Below, piece after piece: positions 8,261 to 16,621 of a stretch of DNA of 43,597 nucleotides (position 1 is its first letter; the number at the start of each line of letters is the position of its first letter). Below the pieces are notes generated by a model. The model did not search any database and was not told the DNA's origin. It saw only the letters and a list, made by a program, of their open reading frames with translations. The position numbers and the translations under genes are program-made. Source of the stretch: Oscillospiraceae bacterium (lineage in GTDB: Bacteria; Bacillota; Clostridia; Oscillospirales; CAG-272); assembly GCA_015064785.1 (NCBI GenBank), contig SVRM01000026.1, positions 1 to 43,597 of the forward strand, read 5' to 3'.

Positions 8261-8322
8261 CCTTATCTAAACTTATACCGTCTTATCTAAACGACATTGC
8301 CATCCGGCGTACCTTTTTCGTC
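8261..8322 (-). repeat. Right inverted repeat of the XRE island
   Basis: The reverse complement matches the left repeat over about 60 nt with a few substitutions and one small rearranged patch next to GTACGCC. It contains the same pair of TTTAGATAAG direct repeats. Confidence 0.75.
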
Positions 8323-8333
8323 TATGTGCGTGA

Positions 8334-9245
8334 TTATCGCTCTTGCTTCTTCCTCCAGAACTTGAATGTCATCGGCCAGAAGATGCCTGCTGCGGTAACA
8401 GTCAGAAAATACCGCACAAAGTCCGCAAGTGTCTGCGGCAGAAACGAGGCAAAGACCACCTTCAGTCCGGCTTTCAGCCCCATCACAAGTGCAAGCCCGA
8501 GTACTGTTTTCAGAATCTGTGCGTACCACGGTGCGCGTGTTTCAAAATGCAGCCAGCATCGGTCAACAATGCCGGTCAGCAGCATGGCAGCGGCAGCACC
8601 GGTCATCTTCCAGACATTTTCCGATGCATGGGCAAGATGGTCGGCGGCTTCTGCCGGGAAGTCTGCAAGTGCGAAATAGACAAGACAAGCGATGCCGAGT
8701 GCCAGCGCCGGTGTCAGCAGCACAATCAACTCACACAAGCCCCTGTCTGCACGGCGGTACAGCGGATACAGAATCAGCGCAAGCACGATCGCCAGAACAA
8801 AAGATACTCCGACATCGGCAGGCGTGTGAACGCCGAGATACATACGGGAGATCGGAACAAAGACGATGGCGCAAAGACAGAGGAGCTTTGCCCAGGTCTG
8901 TTTCCGTGTCAGTGCCAATGCGCCGTAAATACCGACGGCATTTTGTGTGTGACCGGACGGAAAGGAGTAGCCTGTTGCCGCTTCTCTGGCACTTTCCACG
9001 ATGGTGAATGCAGGATCCAGTACCCATGGCCGCGGGACACGGAAGGTCATCTTCAGCGCAAGATTGGACACAGCACCGCAGAAGCCGACTGCGCTTAAGT
9101 AATATCCCGTTGTTTTGTCCACACACCAGAACAGGATCAGAACCATGACGATGAACGCCGCCTCGTCTCCGAGATAAGTGATTGCAGAGAAAAATGCATC
9201 GAGCAGTGGGTTGCGGATGCCCTCCAACATGTAAAGCAAATCCAA
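8334..9245 (-). CDS. PAP2-family membrane phosphatase
   Basis: About 303 residues if started at the TTG at 9245. It has the three PAP2 phosphatase motifs in order: KMTFRVPRP, YSFPSGHT and SRMYLGVHTPADV, the last holding the catalytic His. They lie between hydrophobic helices (about six to eight membrane segments), so it acts at the cytoplasmic membrane on lipid phosphates such as undecaprenyl diphosphate or phosphatidic acid. Start choice: a good promoter (9283-9311) overlaps the upstream in-frame ATG at 9284, so that codon would not be in the transcript; GTGAGG sits 9 nt before the TTG at 9245, and an ATG at 9230 is an alternative. Its stop codon is 11 nt from the inverted repeat of the adjacent island. 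The tail KKQER looks natural, though it could have been altered by the insertion. Confidence 0.85.
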   Translation of the reverse strand: MDLLYMLEGIRNPLLDAFFSAITYLGDEAAFIVMVLILFWCVDKTTGYYLSAVGFCGAVSNLALKMTFRVPRPWVLDPAFTIVESAREAATGYSFPSGHTQNAVGIYGALALTRKQTWAKLLCLCAIVFVPISRMYLGVHTPADVGVSFVLAIVLALILYPLYRRADRGLCELIVLLTPALALGIACLVYFALADFPAEAADHLAHASENVWKMTGAAAAMLLTGIVDRCWLHFETRAPWYAQILKTVLGLALVMGLKAGLKVVFASFLPQTLADFVRYFLTVTAAGIFWPMTFKFWRKKQER

Positions 9246-9282
9246 GTTAAAAAACCTCACTTTCTTGATTTTGTTTTTTCTC

Positions 9283-9311
9283 ATTATACCATATCTTGTG
9301 TTATATGGCAA
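9283..9311 (-). promoter_or_regulatory. Promoter of the PAP2 gene
   Basis: Minus strand TTGCCA (9306-9311), 17 nt, TATAAT (9283-9288), with an extended -10 TGG. It overlaps an in-frame upstream ATG and so decides the start of the PAP2 protein. Confidence 0.8.
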
Positions 9312-9432
9312 GAGTTTTCTTCGATTTTGCGGTTTCAGCAAGTGAATTTTGGATGAAAAATATAAATGCGATGCCGAAAACCGTGCGAATTTCCATGGAT
9401 ATGACAGACTTTTTCAAAATGCGGCAGATGCA

Positions 9433-9461
9433 TTGACACAAGGTACAATTTATGGTATAAT
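9433..9461 (+). promoter_or_regulatory. Consensus promoter of the riboswitch-pfl transcript
   Basis: TTGACA (9433-9438), 17 nt, TATAAT (9456-9461), with TGG extending the -10. Transcription would start about 30 nt before the aptamer. Confidence 0.85.
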
Positions 9462-9494
9462 ACAATCACAGCAAAAATCAAATACGCATTCAAA

Positions 9495-9610
9495 AAGCCT
9501 CTGACGGAATACGGCCGACAGCCGCGGTGGAATCAACCACAGTGAGGTTTGATTTGGTGCCGCTTCGTCTGGGCAACACATCCGTAGGTCGGAAGTGTAT
9601 GCCCTTTTTT
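9495..9610 (+). promoter_or_regulatory. ZTP (pfl motif) riboswitch with intrinsic attenuator
   Basis: The leader of pyruvate formate-lyase matches the pfl RNA motif, which senses ZTP/ZMP (AICAR nucleotides), a signal of 10-formyl-tetrahydrofolate shortage. The 5' strand GCCTCTGACGG can pair with GTGAGG after a GTGG...CCAC hairpin, and the conserved 3' hairpin is CCGCTTCGTCTGGGCA (9560-9575). The last five bases, GGGCA (9571-9575), also pair with TGCCC (9600-9604) in a terminator stem with CAC/GTG and TCC/GGA extensions and a run of six T (9605-9610). Ligand binding would hold GGGCA in the aptamer and prevent termination, turning on pfl when one-carbon formyl units are scarce. The family was named for its association with pfl genes, which agrees with the gene downstream. 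Confidence 0.8.
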
Positions 9611-9753
9611 GCTGCTGTTAAATAATCAACAAATTGCTGTCACGGTAAAGCGTTACTGTGGTGAATGGCATTTGAACAGGTATGATGCAATCGCATTTCA
9701 TGACGTACTGCAAAGAAAGGAAACTTTCGCTTGACGAAAGGAATGGTAATAAT

Positions 9754-11985
9754 ATGAAAGCTGAACAATGGTACGGTTTTACTGCCGGTGACTGGCAGAA
9801 CGAGATCAATGTCCGTGATTTTATCCAGAAGAATTATACCCCTTATGAAGGCGATCATTCGTTCCTCGCACCCGCAACCGAACGTACAAAGGCGCTGAAC
9901 CGGAAGTTGGAAGCGCTTCTTGCCGAGGAAGCGGCAAATGGCGGCGTTCTTGACATCGACACCGAAACGGTCGCTTCTCTGTGCAATTTTGAGCCGGGAT
10001 ATCTCGACCGCGACAACGAAATCATCGTCGGTCTTCAGACAGATAAGCCCCTCAAGCGTGCGGTGAACCCGTTCGGCGGTATCAATATGACGCGCAAAGC
10101 GTGCAAAGCGTATGGCTATCAGCTGTCGGAAAAGGTTGAGAACGAATTCAAATACCGCACAACGCACAATGACGGCGTGTTCCGCGTATACAACGATGCG
10201 ATCCGTGCCGCTCGTCACACCGGTATTATCACAGGTCTTCCCGATGCCTACGGACGCGGACGCATCATCGGCGACTACCGCCGCGTCGCACTGTACGGCA
10301 TTGACCATCTGATCGAAGAAAAGAAAAAGGACAAGGCAAAGCTCGCCTCCTGCAACGTGGAAGCGGAAGATATCCGTCGGCTGGAGGAGCTTTATCAGCA
10401 GATCTCCTTCCTTGAAAAGTTAAAGACAATGGCAGAGATGTACGGCTTTGACATTTCTGTACCCGCAAAAGACTCCCGCGAGGCTGTCCAGTGGCTGTAT
10501 TTCGGTTACCTCGGTGCCATCAAGGAGCAGAACGGCGCGGCAATGAGTCTCGGTCGCACGATGACGTTCCTCGATATTTACTTTGAACGCGACCTGCGGT
10601 CCGGTGTTTACACAGAGGAACAGATTCAGGAGTTCATCGACGACTTCGTTATGAAGCTGCGCATGGCGCGTCATCTGCGCACACCGGAATACAACGAGCT
10701 GTTTGCAGGAGATCCGATGTGGATCACCGAGGCGATCGGCGGTATGGGTGTCGACGGCAGAACGCTGGTCACCAAATCCTCCTTCCGTATTCTGCACACA
10801 CTTTATAACCTCAATCCGTCAGCGGAACCGAATCTGACAGTCCTCTGGTCGAAGGATCTTCCCGAAGGCTTTCGCCGCTTTGCTGCAAAGGTTTCCTGCG
10901 ACACCGACTCCATCCAGTATGAAAACGACGATGTCATGCGTCCGGTCTACGGTGACGACTACGCGATTGCCTGCTGTGTTTCGGCGATGCGTGTGGGCAA
11001 GGATATGCAGTTCTTCGGCGCACGTGCCAATCTTGTCAAGCTGCTCCTGCTCTCCCTCAACGGCGGTCGTGACGAAAAAAGCGGCACACAGATTGCACCC
11101 GCCGGAAATCGCTTTGAAGGCGACATCCTTGATTATGAAACCGCCTGCCGTCTGATGGACGAATACCGTCCGTGGCTTGCTGAGACCTATGTCAAGGCGA
11201 TGAACATGATCCACTACATGCATGACAAGTATGCATATGAAAAGCTTCAGATGGCATTGCACGATACCGATGTCCACCGTTATATGGCATTCGGCGCGGC
11301 AGGTCTGTCCGTGCTTGCCGATTCCCTTTCCGCCATCAAGCACGCACAGGTGCGTGTCATCCGCGATGAAACGGGTTTGATCACAGACTTTGAAACAACA
11401 GGTGACTTCCCCAAGTACGGCAATGATGACGACCGTGCGGATGCGATTGCCGTTGAGCAGGTCGAGAAGTTCTTCTCCGCCCTCAAAGCGATTCCGACCT
11501 ACCGGGGCGCTGAGCATACGCTGTCGATTCTGACGATCACCTCCAATGTCGTCTACGGCAAGAAGACTGGCAATACGCCCGACGGCAGACGTGCGGGTGA
11601 GCCGTTTGCACCCGGTGCGAACCCGATGCACGGCAGAGATGCCGCAGGCGCACTTGCATCGCTGAACTCCGTTGCAAAGCTGTCCTACAATGTCTGCAAG
11701 GACGGTATCTCCAATACCTTCTGCATCATTCCGCAGGCACTCGGTGCCGACGATGAAATGCGCTACACCAATCTCTGCGGTATCATCGACGGTTACTTCG
11801 GTCAGGGCGCACAGCATATCAACGTCAATGTGTTCAACCGTGATATGCTCATCGATGCTGCTGCGCATCCTGAAAAGTATCCCAATCTTACCATCCGAGT
11901 TTCCGGCTATGCCGTCAATTTCCATCGTCTGTCCAAGGAACAGCAGAAGGAAGTCATCGCGCGTACCTTCCACGGAGCGATGTAA
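9754..11985 (+). CDS. pflB: Pyruvate formate-lyase (formate C-acetyltransferase)
   Basis: 743 residues. It converts pyruvate and CoA to acetyl-CoA and formate by a glycyl radical in the cytoplasm. The paired active-site cysteines are C407-C408 in [20 protein letters not shown], and the radical-bearing glycine is G718 in RVSGYAVNF, near the C-terminus as expected. Length and motifs match genuine PFL rather than diol dehydratases or choline lyases, which have a single cysteine. The ATG at 9754 has GAAAGGA upstream; an in-frame ATG at 9682 lacks one. The activating radical-SAM enzyme (pflA), often adjacent, is not in the window. It is controlled by the ZTP riboswitch, which links formate production to demand for formyl-tetrahydrofolate. 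A terminator follows at once. Confidence 0.96.
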   Translation: MKAEQWYGFTAGDWQNEINVRDFIQKNYTPYEGDHSFLAPATERTKALNRKLEALLAEEAANGGVLDIDTETVASLCNFEPGYLDRDNEIIVGLQTDKPLKRAVNPFGGINMTRKACKAYGYQLSEKVENEFKYRTTHNDGVFRVYNDAIRAARHTGIITGLPDAYGRGRIIGDYRRVALYGIDHLIEEKKKDKAKLASCNVEAEDIRRLEELYQQISFLEKLKTMAEMYGFDISVPAKDSREAVQWLYFGYLGAIKEQNGAAMSLGRTMTFLDIYFERDLRSGVYTEEQIQEFIDDFVMKLRMARHLRTPEYNELFAGDPMWITEAIGGMGVDGRTLVTKSSFRILHTLYNLNPSAEPNLTVLWSKDLPEGFRRFAAKVSCDTDSIQYENDDVMRPVYGDDYAIACCVSAMRVGKDMQFFGARANLVKLLLLSLNGGRDEKSGTQIAPAGNRFEGDILDYETACRLMDEYRPWLAETYVKAMNMIHYMHDKYAYEKLQMALHDTDVHRYMAFGAAGLSVLADSLSAIKHAQVRVIRDETGLITDFETTGDFPKYGNDDDRADAIAVEQVEKFFSALKAIPTYRGAEHTLSILTITSNVVYGKKTGNTPDGRRAGEPFAPGANPMHGRDAAGALASLNSVAKLSYNVCKDGISNTFCIIPQALGADDEMRYTNLCGIIDGYFGQGAQHINVNVFNRDMLIDAAAHPEKYPNLTIRVSGYAVNFHRLSKEQQKEVIARTFHGAM

Positions 11986-11999
11986 ACAGAATCCAACCA

Positions 12000-12033
12000 C
12001 CCCGACGCTTCATCCCCACGTCGGGGTTTCTTT
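12000..12033 (+). terminator. Intrinsic terminator after pflB
   Basis: CCCCGACG (12000-12007) pairs with CGTCGGGG (12019-12026), followed by TTTCTTT. Confidence 0.88.
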
Positions 12034-12147
12034 CCCTCTGTCATCGGACATCGCACTCCTGCATTTTTCCTGCCAAAGCCGCATATCATATCATTTGTCG
12101 GATACAATAACCGAAGAAAAACAGTCAGATATGGGAGGTTTTGGTAT

Positions 12148-13023
12148 ATGGAACGCAGAAAACACCTCTTTGCTGCTGCATTCCGGATGATCCGCCGTGT
12201 GATAATGCTGTACCGCGACTGCCATTTGTTCCGCAGCTCCGCGGCTGTGTCGTATTATCTGCTGCTGGCGCTGTTTCCGATGCTTGTATGCATCTCGATT
12301 CTGATGCATCGACATGCTGCGGTACCGCAGCTGTGGTATGAGGCGATGGTATGGCTTGAGGATACGCTGGAGTCGGTCGGCGGATTTGTGTGGGAAAATC
12401 CGGATGGGATTTCCTCCGCCGTCATTTTTTCTGCGGCACTGACCCTGCTCCTCTCCGCGTCCGCCGGCGCATTCCGCTGTCTGACCATGACAGCGACAGA
12501 AATCACCGCTGGAACTGGCGTGCCGACACTTGCTGCGGCAGCACCTGCGCGAATGCGGCTGTCCGGAATTCTCGGCGTGATTGTCGGTTATCTGTTTGCA
12601 ATGCTGCTGTTCTTTGCGGTATATGCCGCGATTTTTCTGCTGTTGCTGTGGGAGGAGCTGACCTCACTGATTGCGCATCTGCTTTCAACCAATGCATGGA
12701 CAGCTTTGCTGTCTGCTTCACGCTATGTTGTGCTGCTTGTGTTGTTCTTCGGTCTGTGTTTTGTGCTTTTGCGGATTTTGCCGCCGCACCTTCAGACCAA
12801 AGCGGCTGAACATTGTTCTGTGCCAACGGTCCCCGGGGCGTTGTTCTGTACCGTCGGTCTGTGTGCCGCGACTGTGTGGTTTGCGTTGTTTATCCGCGGC
12901 AGTGCGGGGTATTCGCTGGTATACGGTTCGCTGGCATCCATGATTCTGTTTCTGACATGGCTGTTTGTCTGCGGAAATGTACTTCTGCTTGGAATTGCAG
13001 TCAATGCGGTTCTTGCCGGATGA
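12148..13023 (+). CDS. YihY/BrkB-family inner membrane protein
   Basis: 291 residues with about six hydrophobic segments. The N-terminal block FRSSAAVSYYLLLALFPMLV and the C-terminal block YSLVYGSLASMILFLTWLFV, followed by LLLGIAVN, are the family signature of YihY/YhjD/BrkB proteins (once annotated as ribonuclease BN). The role is unsettled; transport or envelope integrity has been proposed. The ATG at 12148 has GGGAGG about 9 nt upstream. It lies alone between a terminator and a 230-nt non-coding gap (13024-13255), in which no clear gene, promoter or terminator is visible apart from the leader hairpin next to the following gene. Confidence 0.85.
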   Translation: MERRKHLFAAAFRMIRRVIMLYRDCHLFRSSAAVSYYLLLALFPMLVCISILMHRHAAVPQLWYEAMVWLEDTLESVGGFVWENPDGISSAVIFSAALTLLLSASAGAFRCLTMTATEITAGTGVPTLAAAAPARMRLSGILGVIVGYLFAMLLFFAVYAAIFLLLLWEELTSLIAHLLSTNAWTALLSASRYVVLLVLFFGLCFVLLRILPPHLQTKAAEHCSVPTVPGALFCTVGLCAATVWFALFIRGSAGYSLVYGSLASMILFLTWLFVCGNVLLLGIAVNAVLAG

Positions 13024-13225
13024 TATCCTGCATCCAGGTAATATTAAGATCTATATAAAATCAAAAAGGTTATTTATAAAAGCATTATAATAAACAGAAG
13101 ACCGTTCGCTTGCATCATTGGTGCTTCACGCGGGCTTTGCGGCTCTCGTTGTTTTCGGGCTGCGATTTTTCTTCACAAAACCATCCACATTCCCGATTTT
13201 TTGATACGAAATTCTTGAAAGGAAA

Positions 13226-13243
13226 GCTTTCTTAAACGAAAGC
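13226..13243 (+). promoter_or_regulatory. Leader hairpin upstream of the SGNH hydrolase
   Basis: GCTTTC (13226-13231), loop TTAAAC, GAAAGC (13238-13243). It matches the hairpin at 3025-3042 in stem and in loop except for one base; a related CTTTCG/CGAAAG hairpin (9724-9740) precedes pflB. It ends one base before an in-frame ATG and 12 nt before the preferred ATG at 13256. Confidence 0.4.
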
Positions 13244-13255
13244 ATGGTGATTTTT

Positions 13256-14284
13256 ATGAAAATATTCTCCTGTACACCGGAACGCAGCAATCCGCTGCGC
13301 GTATACGGTCTGCTGCCGTATTATGACGGCGAAGGCTTTTCCAAATGCCACAAATCCATCCTTGAAGCAATCCCCCGGATTGCCGGACTGGGTTCTCGCA
13401 GCTGCGGCGGTCGCATCTGCTTCCGCACCAACGCAAAAACACTGACCCTTCATATGACGCTGGCATATGTCTGCTATGACATCGGTATTTCGACCTACGG
13501 CTGTTCTTCTGCCGATATTTACATCGGTTCCCGTCCGAATGCTGTGTTTGCGGGTCTTCTGAACCCGCCCGGTGACATGCGTGAAAAATCCGGTGCTGCT
13601 GCGGTACGCACCTTGCCGCTCACAGGTGAATGGCAGGACATCACTGTTGTTCTGCCGCGCAATGAGACAGTTACCGCTTTTTCTGTTGAGATAGATGATG
13701 ACGCAGACATTGCACCGCCGACACCGTACCGCAACGAACGTCCGGTTGTTTTCTACGGTTCTTCTATCACAGAAGGCGGATGTCCGACCCGCGTCGGATG
13801 CAACTACGTTTCGCTCTTGTCCAACCGTCTGAACATCGATGTCATCAATTACGGTTTTTCCGGCAATGCACGCGGAGACCTGCGGTTTGCTGAATACCTG
13901 CTGGGTGCTGATCCGTCGATCTTTGTCTATGACTATGACCACAACGCGCCCACCCCCGAAGCGCTTGCCGAAACACACGAGCCGTTTTACCGACGGATCA
14001 GAGAAGCCCGTCCCGATCTGCCGATCATCATGATGACCCGTCCGGACTTCCTCTGTGACGAGGATGCCGCACGCCGCCGCGCCATTGTCAGACAGACCTA
14101 CGAAAATGCGCTTGCCGCCGGAGATCGGCTGGTGCGCTTCATCGACGGCGGCACATTTTTCCCGCCTGCCCTGCGCCGCGACTGCTCGGTCGACACCTGC
14201 CATCCCAACGACATGGGCTTCCATTATATGGCAGAGGCTGTTGCACCGCACATTCTCGATTTTCTCGAAGCAGGAATCCGATAA
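13256..14284 (+). CDS. SGNH/GDSL hydrolase with N-terminal beta-sandwich domain
   Basis: 342 residues. Residues 1 to about 160 are a jelly-roll-like domain; 161-342 are an SGNH hydrolase. The block I nucleophile is in YGSSITEGG (Ser 170), an Asn-containing block is near YGFSGNARGDL, and the catalytic Asp-His pair is in DTCHPND (D313, H316). Such two-domain proteins are mostly carbohydrate esterases that remove acetyl or other acyl groups from glycans. There is no signal peptide, so it acts inside the cell. Start choice: ATG 13256 has GGTGA six bases upstream; the ATG at 13244 abuts the leader hairpin. It ends shortly before the promoter of the DUF4838 lipoprotein gene. Confidence 0.87.
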   Translation: MKIFSCTPERSNPLRVYGLLPYYDGEGFSKCHKSILEAIPRIAGLGSRSCGGRICFRTNAKTLTLHMTLAYVCYDIGISTYGCSSADIYIGSRPNAVFAGLLNPPGDMREKSGAAAVRTLPLTGEWQDITVVLPRNETVTAFSVEIDDDADIAPPTPYRNERPVVFYGSSITEGGCPTRVGCNYVSLLSNRLNIDVINYGFSGNARGDLRFAEYLLGADPSIFVYDYDHNAPTPEALAETHEPFYRRIREARPDLPIIMMTRPDFLCDEDAARRRAIVRQTYENALAAGDRLVRFIDGGTFFPPALRRDCSVDTCHPNDMGFHYMAEAVAPHILDFLEAGIR

Positions 14285-14309
14285 AAAACGCAATAAAATT
14301 CAAAAAATA

Positions 14310-14338
14310 TCGACAAACACAAGAATCTGTGTTATAAT
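14310..14338 (+). promoter_or_regulatory. Promoter of the DUF4838 lipoprotein
   Basis: TCGACA (14310-14315), 17 nt, TATAAT (14333-14338), upstream of GAAAGGA and the ATG at 14375. Confidence 0.75.
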
Positions 14339-14374
14339 GAAGAAAACCAACTCTATACAGAAAGGACCCCAATC

Positions 14375-16519
14375 ATGAAAACCCGTATGCTCGCGCTTCT
14401 CCTTGCCCTGCTCTGTGTCCTCTCCTTTGTCGCCTGCGATACCCCCGATTCCGATGGCGATCCCACCGGAACCGCTGTCGAGACCGAAGAAGAAACGACC
14501 GAGGAACCTGTGATCATCAACGAAGACACGCTCGTTCTGGCGCAGGACAAACAGTCCGAATATTTCATTGTACGCGCAGCAGATTCCACCGACGCCGAAA
14601 TTAAGGCGGCATATGATCTGCACAGCTACCTGTCCAAGATGACCGGCTGCCGCATCCGCATCATCACCGATGACCAGCCCGAAACCGATTATGAACTCGT
14701 CGTTGGCTATACCAATCGTTCTCCTGAGGACCAATTTGACGAGGAAGCCCTCGGTGAGGAAGGGTTTGCCATCGAGACCGTCGGCAAGAAGCTGTTCATC
14801 GCGGGCAGTGACACACGCGGTGCGCTGTACGGCGTGTATACGTTCCTGGATGAATACCTCGGTGTGCGCTTCTATGCCTCCGACTATGAGTACATCCCGA
14901 AAAAGCCGACGCTGGCTCTTCAGCCCATTGCGCGCGATACGCAGATACCCGTCTTTGAGTACCGTGACATCGACTTTGTCATCTCCCGTGTCGACAACTT
15001 CCAGACCAAGCTGAAGATCAACGGTGTCAATGCACCCTTCGATGCATCCACCGGCGGCAAAACCGATTATGTCGGCGGCTTCGTCCATACCTTCAACAAT
15101 CTCGTTTCCCCCGACCTCTACCGCGCCTCCCATCCGGAATACTGGGGCATGAATCCCGACGGAACCCCGCAGGAAGGCAGCTATGTACAGCTGTGTCTGT
15201 CCAATCCCGAGGTACTGCAGATCGCCACGGAATCCGTCCGCACGCTGCTGGAAAATAACCCGCACACCGACATTATCTCTATTTCCCAGAACGACTCCGG
15301 TGAGCAGCTGCCGTGTATGTGCAAAAACTGTCAGGCCATCTACGACGAGGAGGGTGCGTACTCCGGTGCGATCATCCGCTTTGTCAATGCGATTGCAAAT
15401 GAGTTTGCTGCGGACTATCCGGACGTGAAGTTCGATACCCTTGCTTATCGCTATTCCCGTTCTGTCTGCAAGACCAAGCCCGCCGACAACGTCATCGTCC
15501 GTCTGTGCACGATCGAGTGCTGCTTCTCGCATCCGCTGGGCACCTGTCCCGACGTCTACGGCAAGGCCAATTCCGACAACACCATTGCTGAAGACATCGC
15601 CGCATGGGGCGAGATCACCGATAACATCTACGTCTGGGACTACGTCACCAACTACGCCGAGTCCGTCACGATCTTCCCGAACTTCCATACCCTGCTGCCC
15701 AACGTCAAATTCTTTGCAGATCACAACGTTATCGGTGTATATGAGGAAGGCAACTACTTCTCCGACACCTGTGACTTCTCCGAGCTTCGCTCCTACATCA
15801 TGGCAAAGATTCTGTGGGATCCGTATATGTCCGAGGAAGAATACTGGGGTCACATCGATGACTTCCTGCGCGGCTACTATGGCCGTGGCTGGAAATCGAT
15901 CCGCGCCTACATCGATCTGGCACAGGACCTTGTCAAAGATATCCACTTCGGCATTTACGACCGCGCGGCGATTGCACTGTACAAGTCCGAGATCGTCGGT
16001 TCCAACCGCAACGAGCTGCCCGAATCCCTGACACTCGACATGATCAAGAATTACAAGTCGACCGACTGGACACCGTATCTGTGGTATTACCGTGCGGCAG
16101 AACCGTCTCCGCTTGTCACCGAGGGCTACAAGCTGTTTGACGAAGCGATGGCGCAGGCGGACGAGGATCAGCTTCTGCGTCTGGAAAAGCTCCGTCTGCA
16201 GATCGATTTCCTCTATTCCTACACGCTTTACAAAAACTACGGACGCGATTTTATCTATGACAACATCGAGCAGCTGCTGCTCAATTTCTTCAAAAAGCAT
16301 CCGGACGGACAGAATGTTCCCAAGGAGGAGCAGAACGCCTATATCCGCACCATCCGTCAGTATTGCGCAGATGCCTATCTTGCGAAATATGAGGAGTTCA
16401 ACCGCACGCTCTGCACAAGCGCCATCTGGCACGGCATCGACATGATGTACGAGGGCTGCTACAGCATGAGCGAACGCAAGGAAAACATGGTTTTCGCATC
16501 TGTTCCGCGCGAGTGGTAA
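14375..16519 (+). CDS. DUF4838-domain surface lipoprotein, glycoside-hydrolase-like
   Basis: 714 residues. The signal MKTRMLALLLALLCVLSF ends in lipobox FVAC (Cys 21), followed by an acidic Thr/Glu linker. Residues about 50-180 resemble the N-terminal non-catalytic domain found in GH67 alpha-glucuronidases and GH20 hexosaminidases (ending in TRGALYGVYTFLDEYLGVRF). About 260-540 match DUF4838: LCLSNPEVLQIATESVRTLL, SISQNDSGE, CMCKNCQAIYDEEGAYSGA, then a Cys-rich TIECCFSHPLGTC segment. A helical C-terminus follows. The domain order suggests a TIM-barrel exo-acting glycosidase on the outer face of the membrane; no substrate is established. The four Cys in CMCKNC and ECCF may bind a metal or form disulphides. 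It has its own promoter and terminator. Confidence 0.85.
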   Translation: MKTRMLALLLALLCVLSFVACDTPDSDGDPTGTAVETEEETTEEPVIINEDTLVLAQDKQSEYFIVRAADSTDAEIKAAYDLHSYLSKMTGCRIRIITDDQPETDYELVVGYTNRSPEDQFDEEALGEEGFAIETVGKKLFIAGSDTRGALYGVYTFLDEYLGVRFYASDYEYIPKKPTLALQPIARDTQIPVFEYRDIDFVISRVDNFQTKLKINGVNAPFDASTGGKTDYVGGFVHTFNNLVSPDLYRASHPEYWGMNPDGTPQEGSYVQLCLSNPEVLQIATESVRTLLENNPHTDIISISQNDSGEQLPCMCKNCQAIYDEEGAYSGAIIRFVNAIANEFAADYPDVKFDTLAYRYSRSVCKTKPADNVIVRLCTIECCFSHPLGTCPDVYGKANSDNTIAEDIAAWGEITDNIYVWDYVTNYAESVTIFPNFHTLLPNVKFFADHNVIGVYEEGNYFSDTCDFSELRSYIMAKILWDPYMSEEEYWGHIDDFLRGYYGRGWKSIRAYIDLAQDLVKDIHFGIYDRAAIALYKSEIVGSNRNELPESLTLDMIKNYKSTDWTPYLWYYRAAEPSPLVTEGYKLFDEAMAQADEDQLLRLEKLRLQIDFLYSYTLYKNYGRDFIYDNIEQLLLNFFKKHPDGQNVPKEEQNAYIRTIRQYCADAYLAKYEEFNRTLCTSAIWHGIDMMYEGCYSMSERKENMVFASVPREW

Positions 16520-16558
16520 GCACAGCACGCCGCTGATTTCACATTCCCCGAACGAAGA

Positions 16559-16605
16559 AGCACCCGATCGGCAAACCATTTTGTCGGTCGGGTGCTGTAT
16601 GTTTT
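16559..16605 (+). terminator. Terminator between convergent genes
   Basis: AGCACCCGA (16559-16567) pairs with TCGGGTGCT (16588-16596), followed by GTATGTTTTT. It serves the DUF4838 gene and, less clearly, the opposing amidohydrolase gene. Confidence 0.7.
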
Positions 16606-16621
16606 TGATGGGAGAGAGATC

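Larger units (their letters stand above)
6893..8322. mobile_element. AT-rich island bounded by ~61-bp inverted repeats, carrying one XRE regulator
   Basis: The left end (6893-6953) and the reverse complement of the right end (8261-8322) are near-identical: both contain GAAAAAGGTACGCC, then CAATGTC, then TTTAGATAAG-nCGGTATAAG-TTTAGATAAGG. The interior (about 6954-8260) is visibly richer in A and T than every flanking gene. It holds only the XRE regulator and its upstream region, with no transposase or recombinase visible. The arrangement is that of a non-autonomous mobile element with a cargo gene. No clear target duplication was found outside the repeats. The right end lies 11 nt from the stop of the PAP2 gene and the left end 60 nt after the DUF4091 gene. 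Confidence 0.65.

Noticed and set aside
10819..12000. 393-codon minus-strand frame opposite pflB
   Set aside because: Antisense shadow of a clear pyruvate formate-lyase.
14300..16579. Long minus-strand open frame (759 codons) opposite the DUF4838 gene
   Set aside because: It is a shadow of the real gene: no recognisable domains, no ribosome binding site, and it runs through the promoter and terminator of the plus-strand gene.
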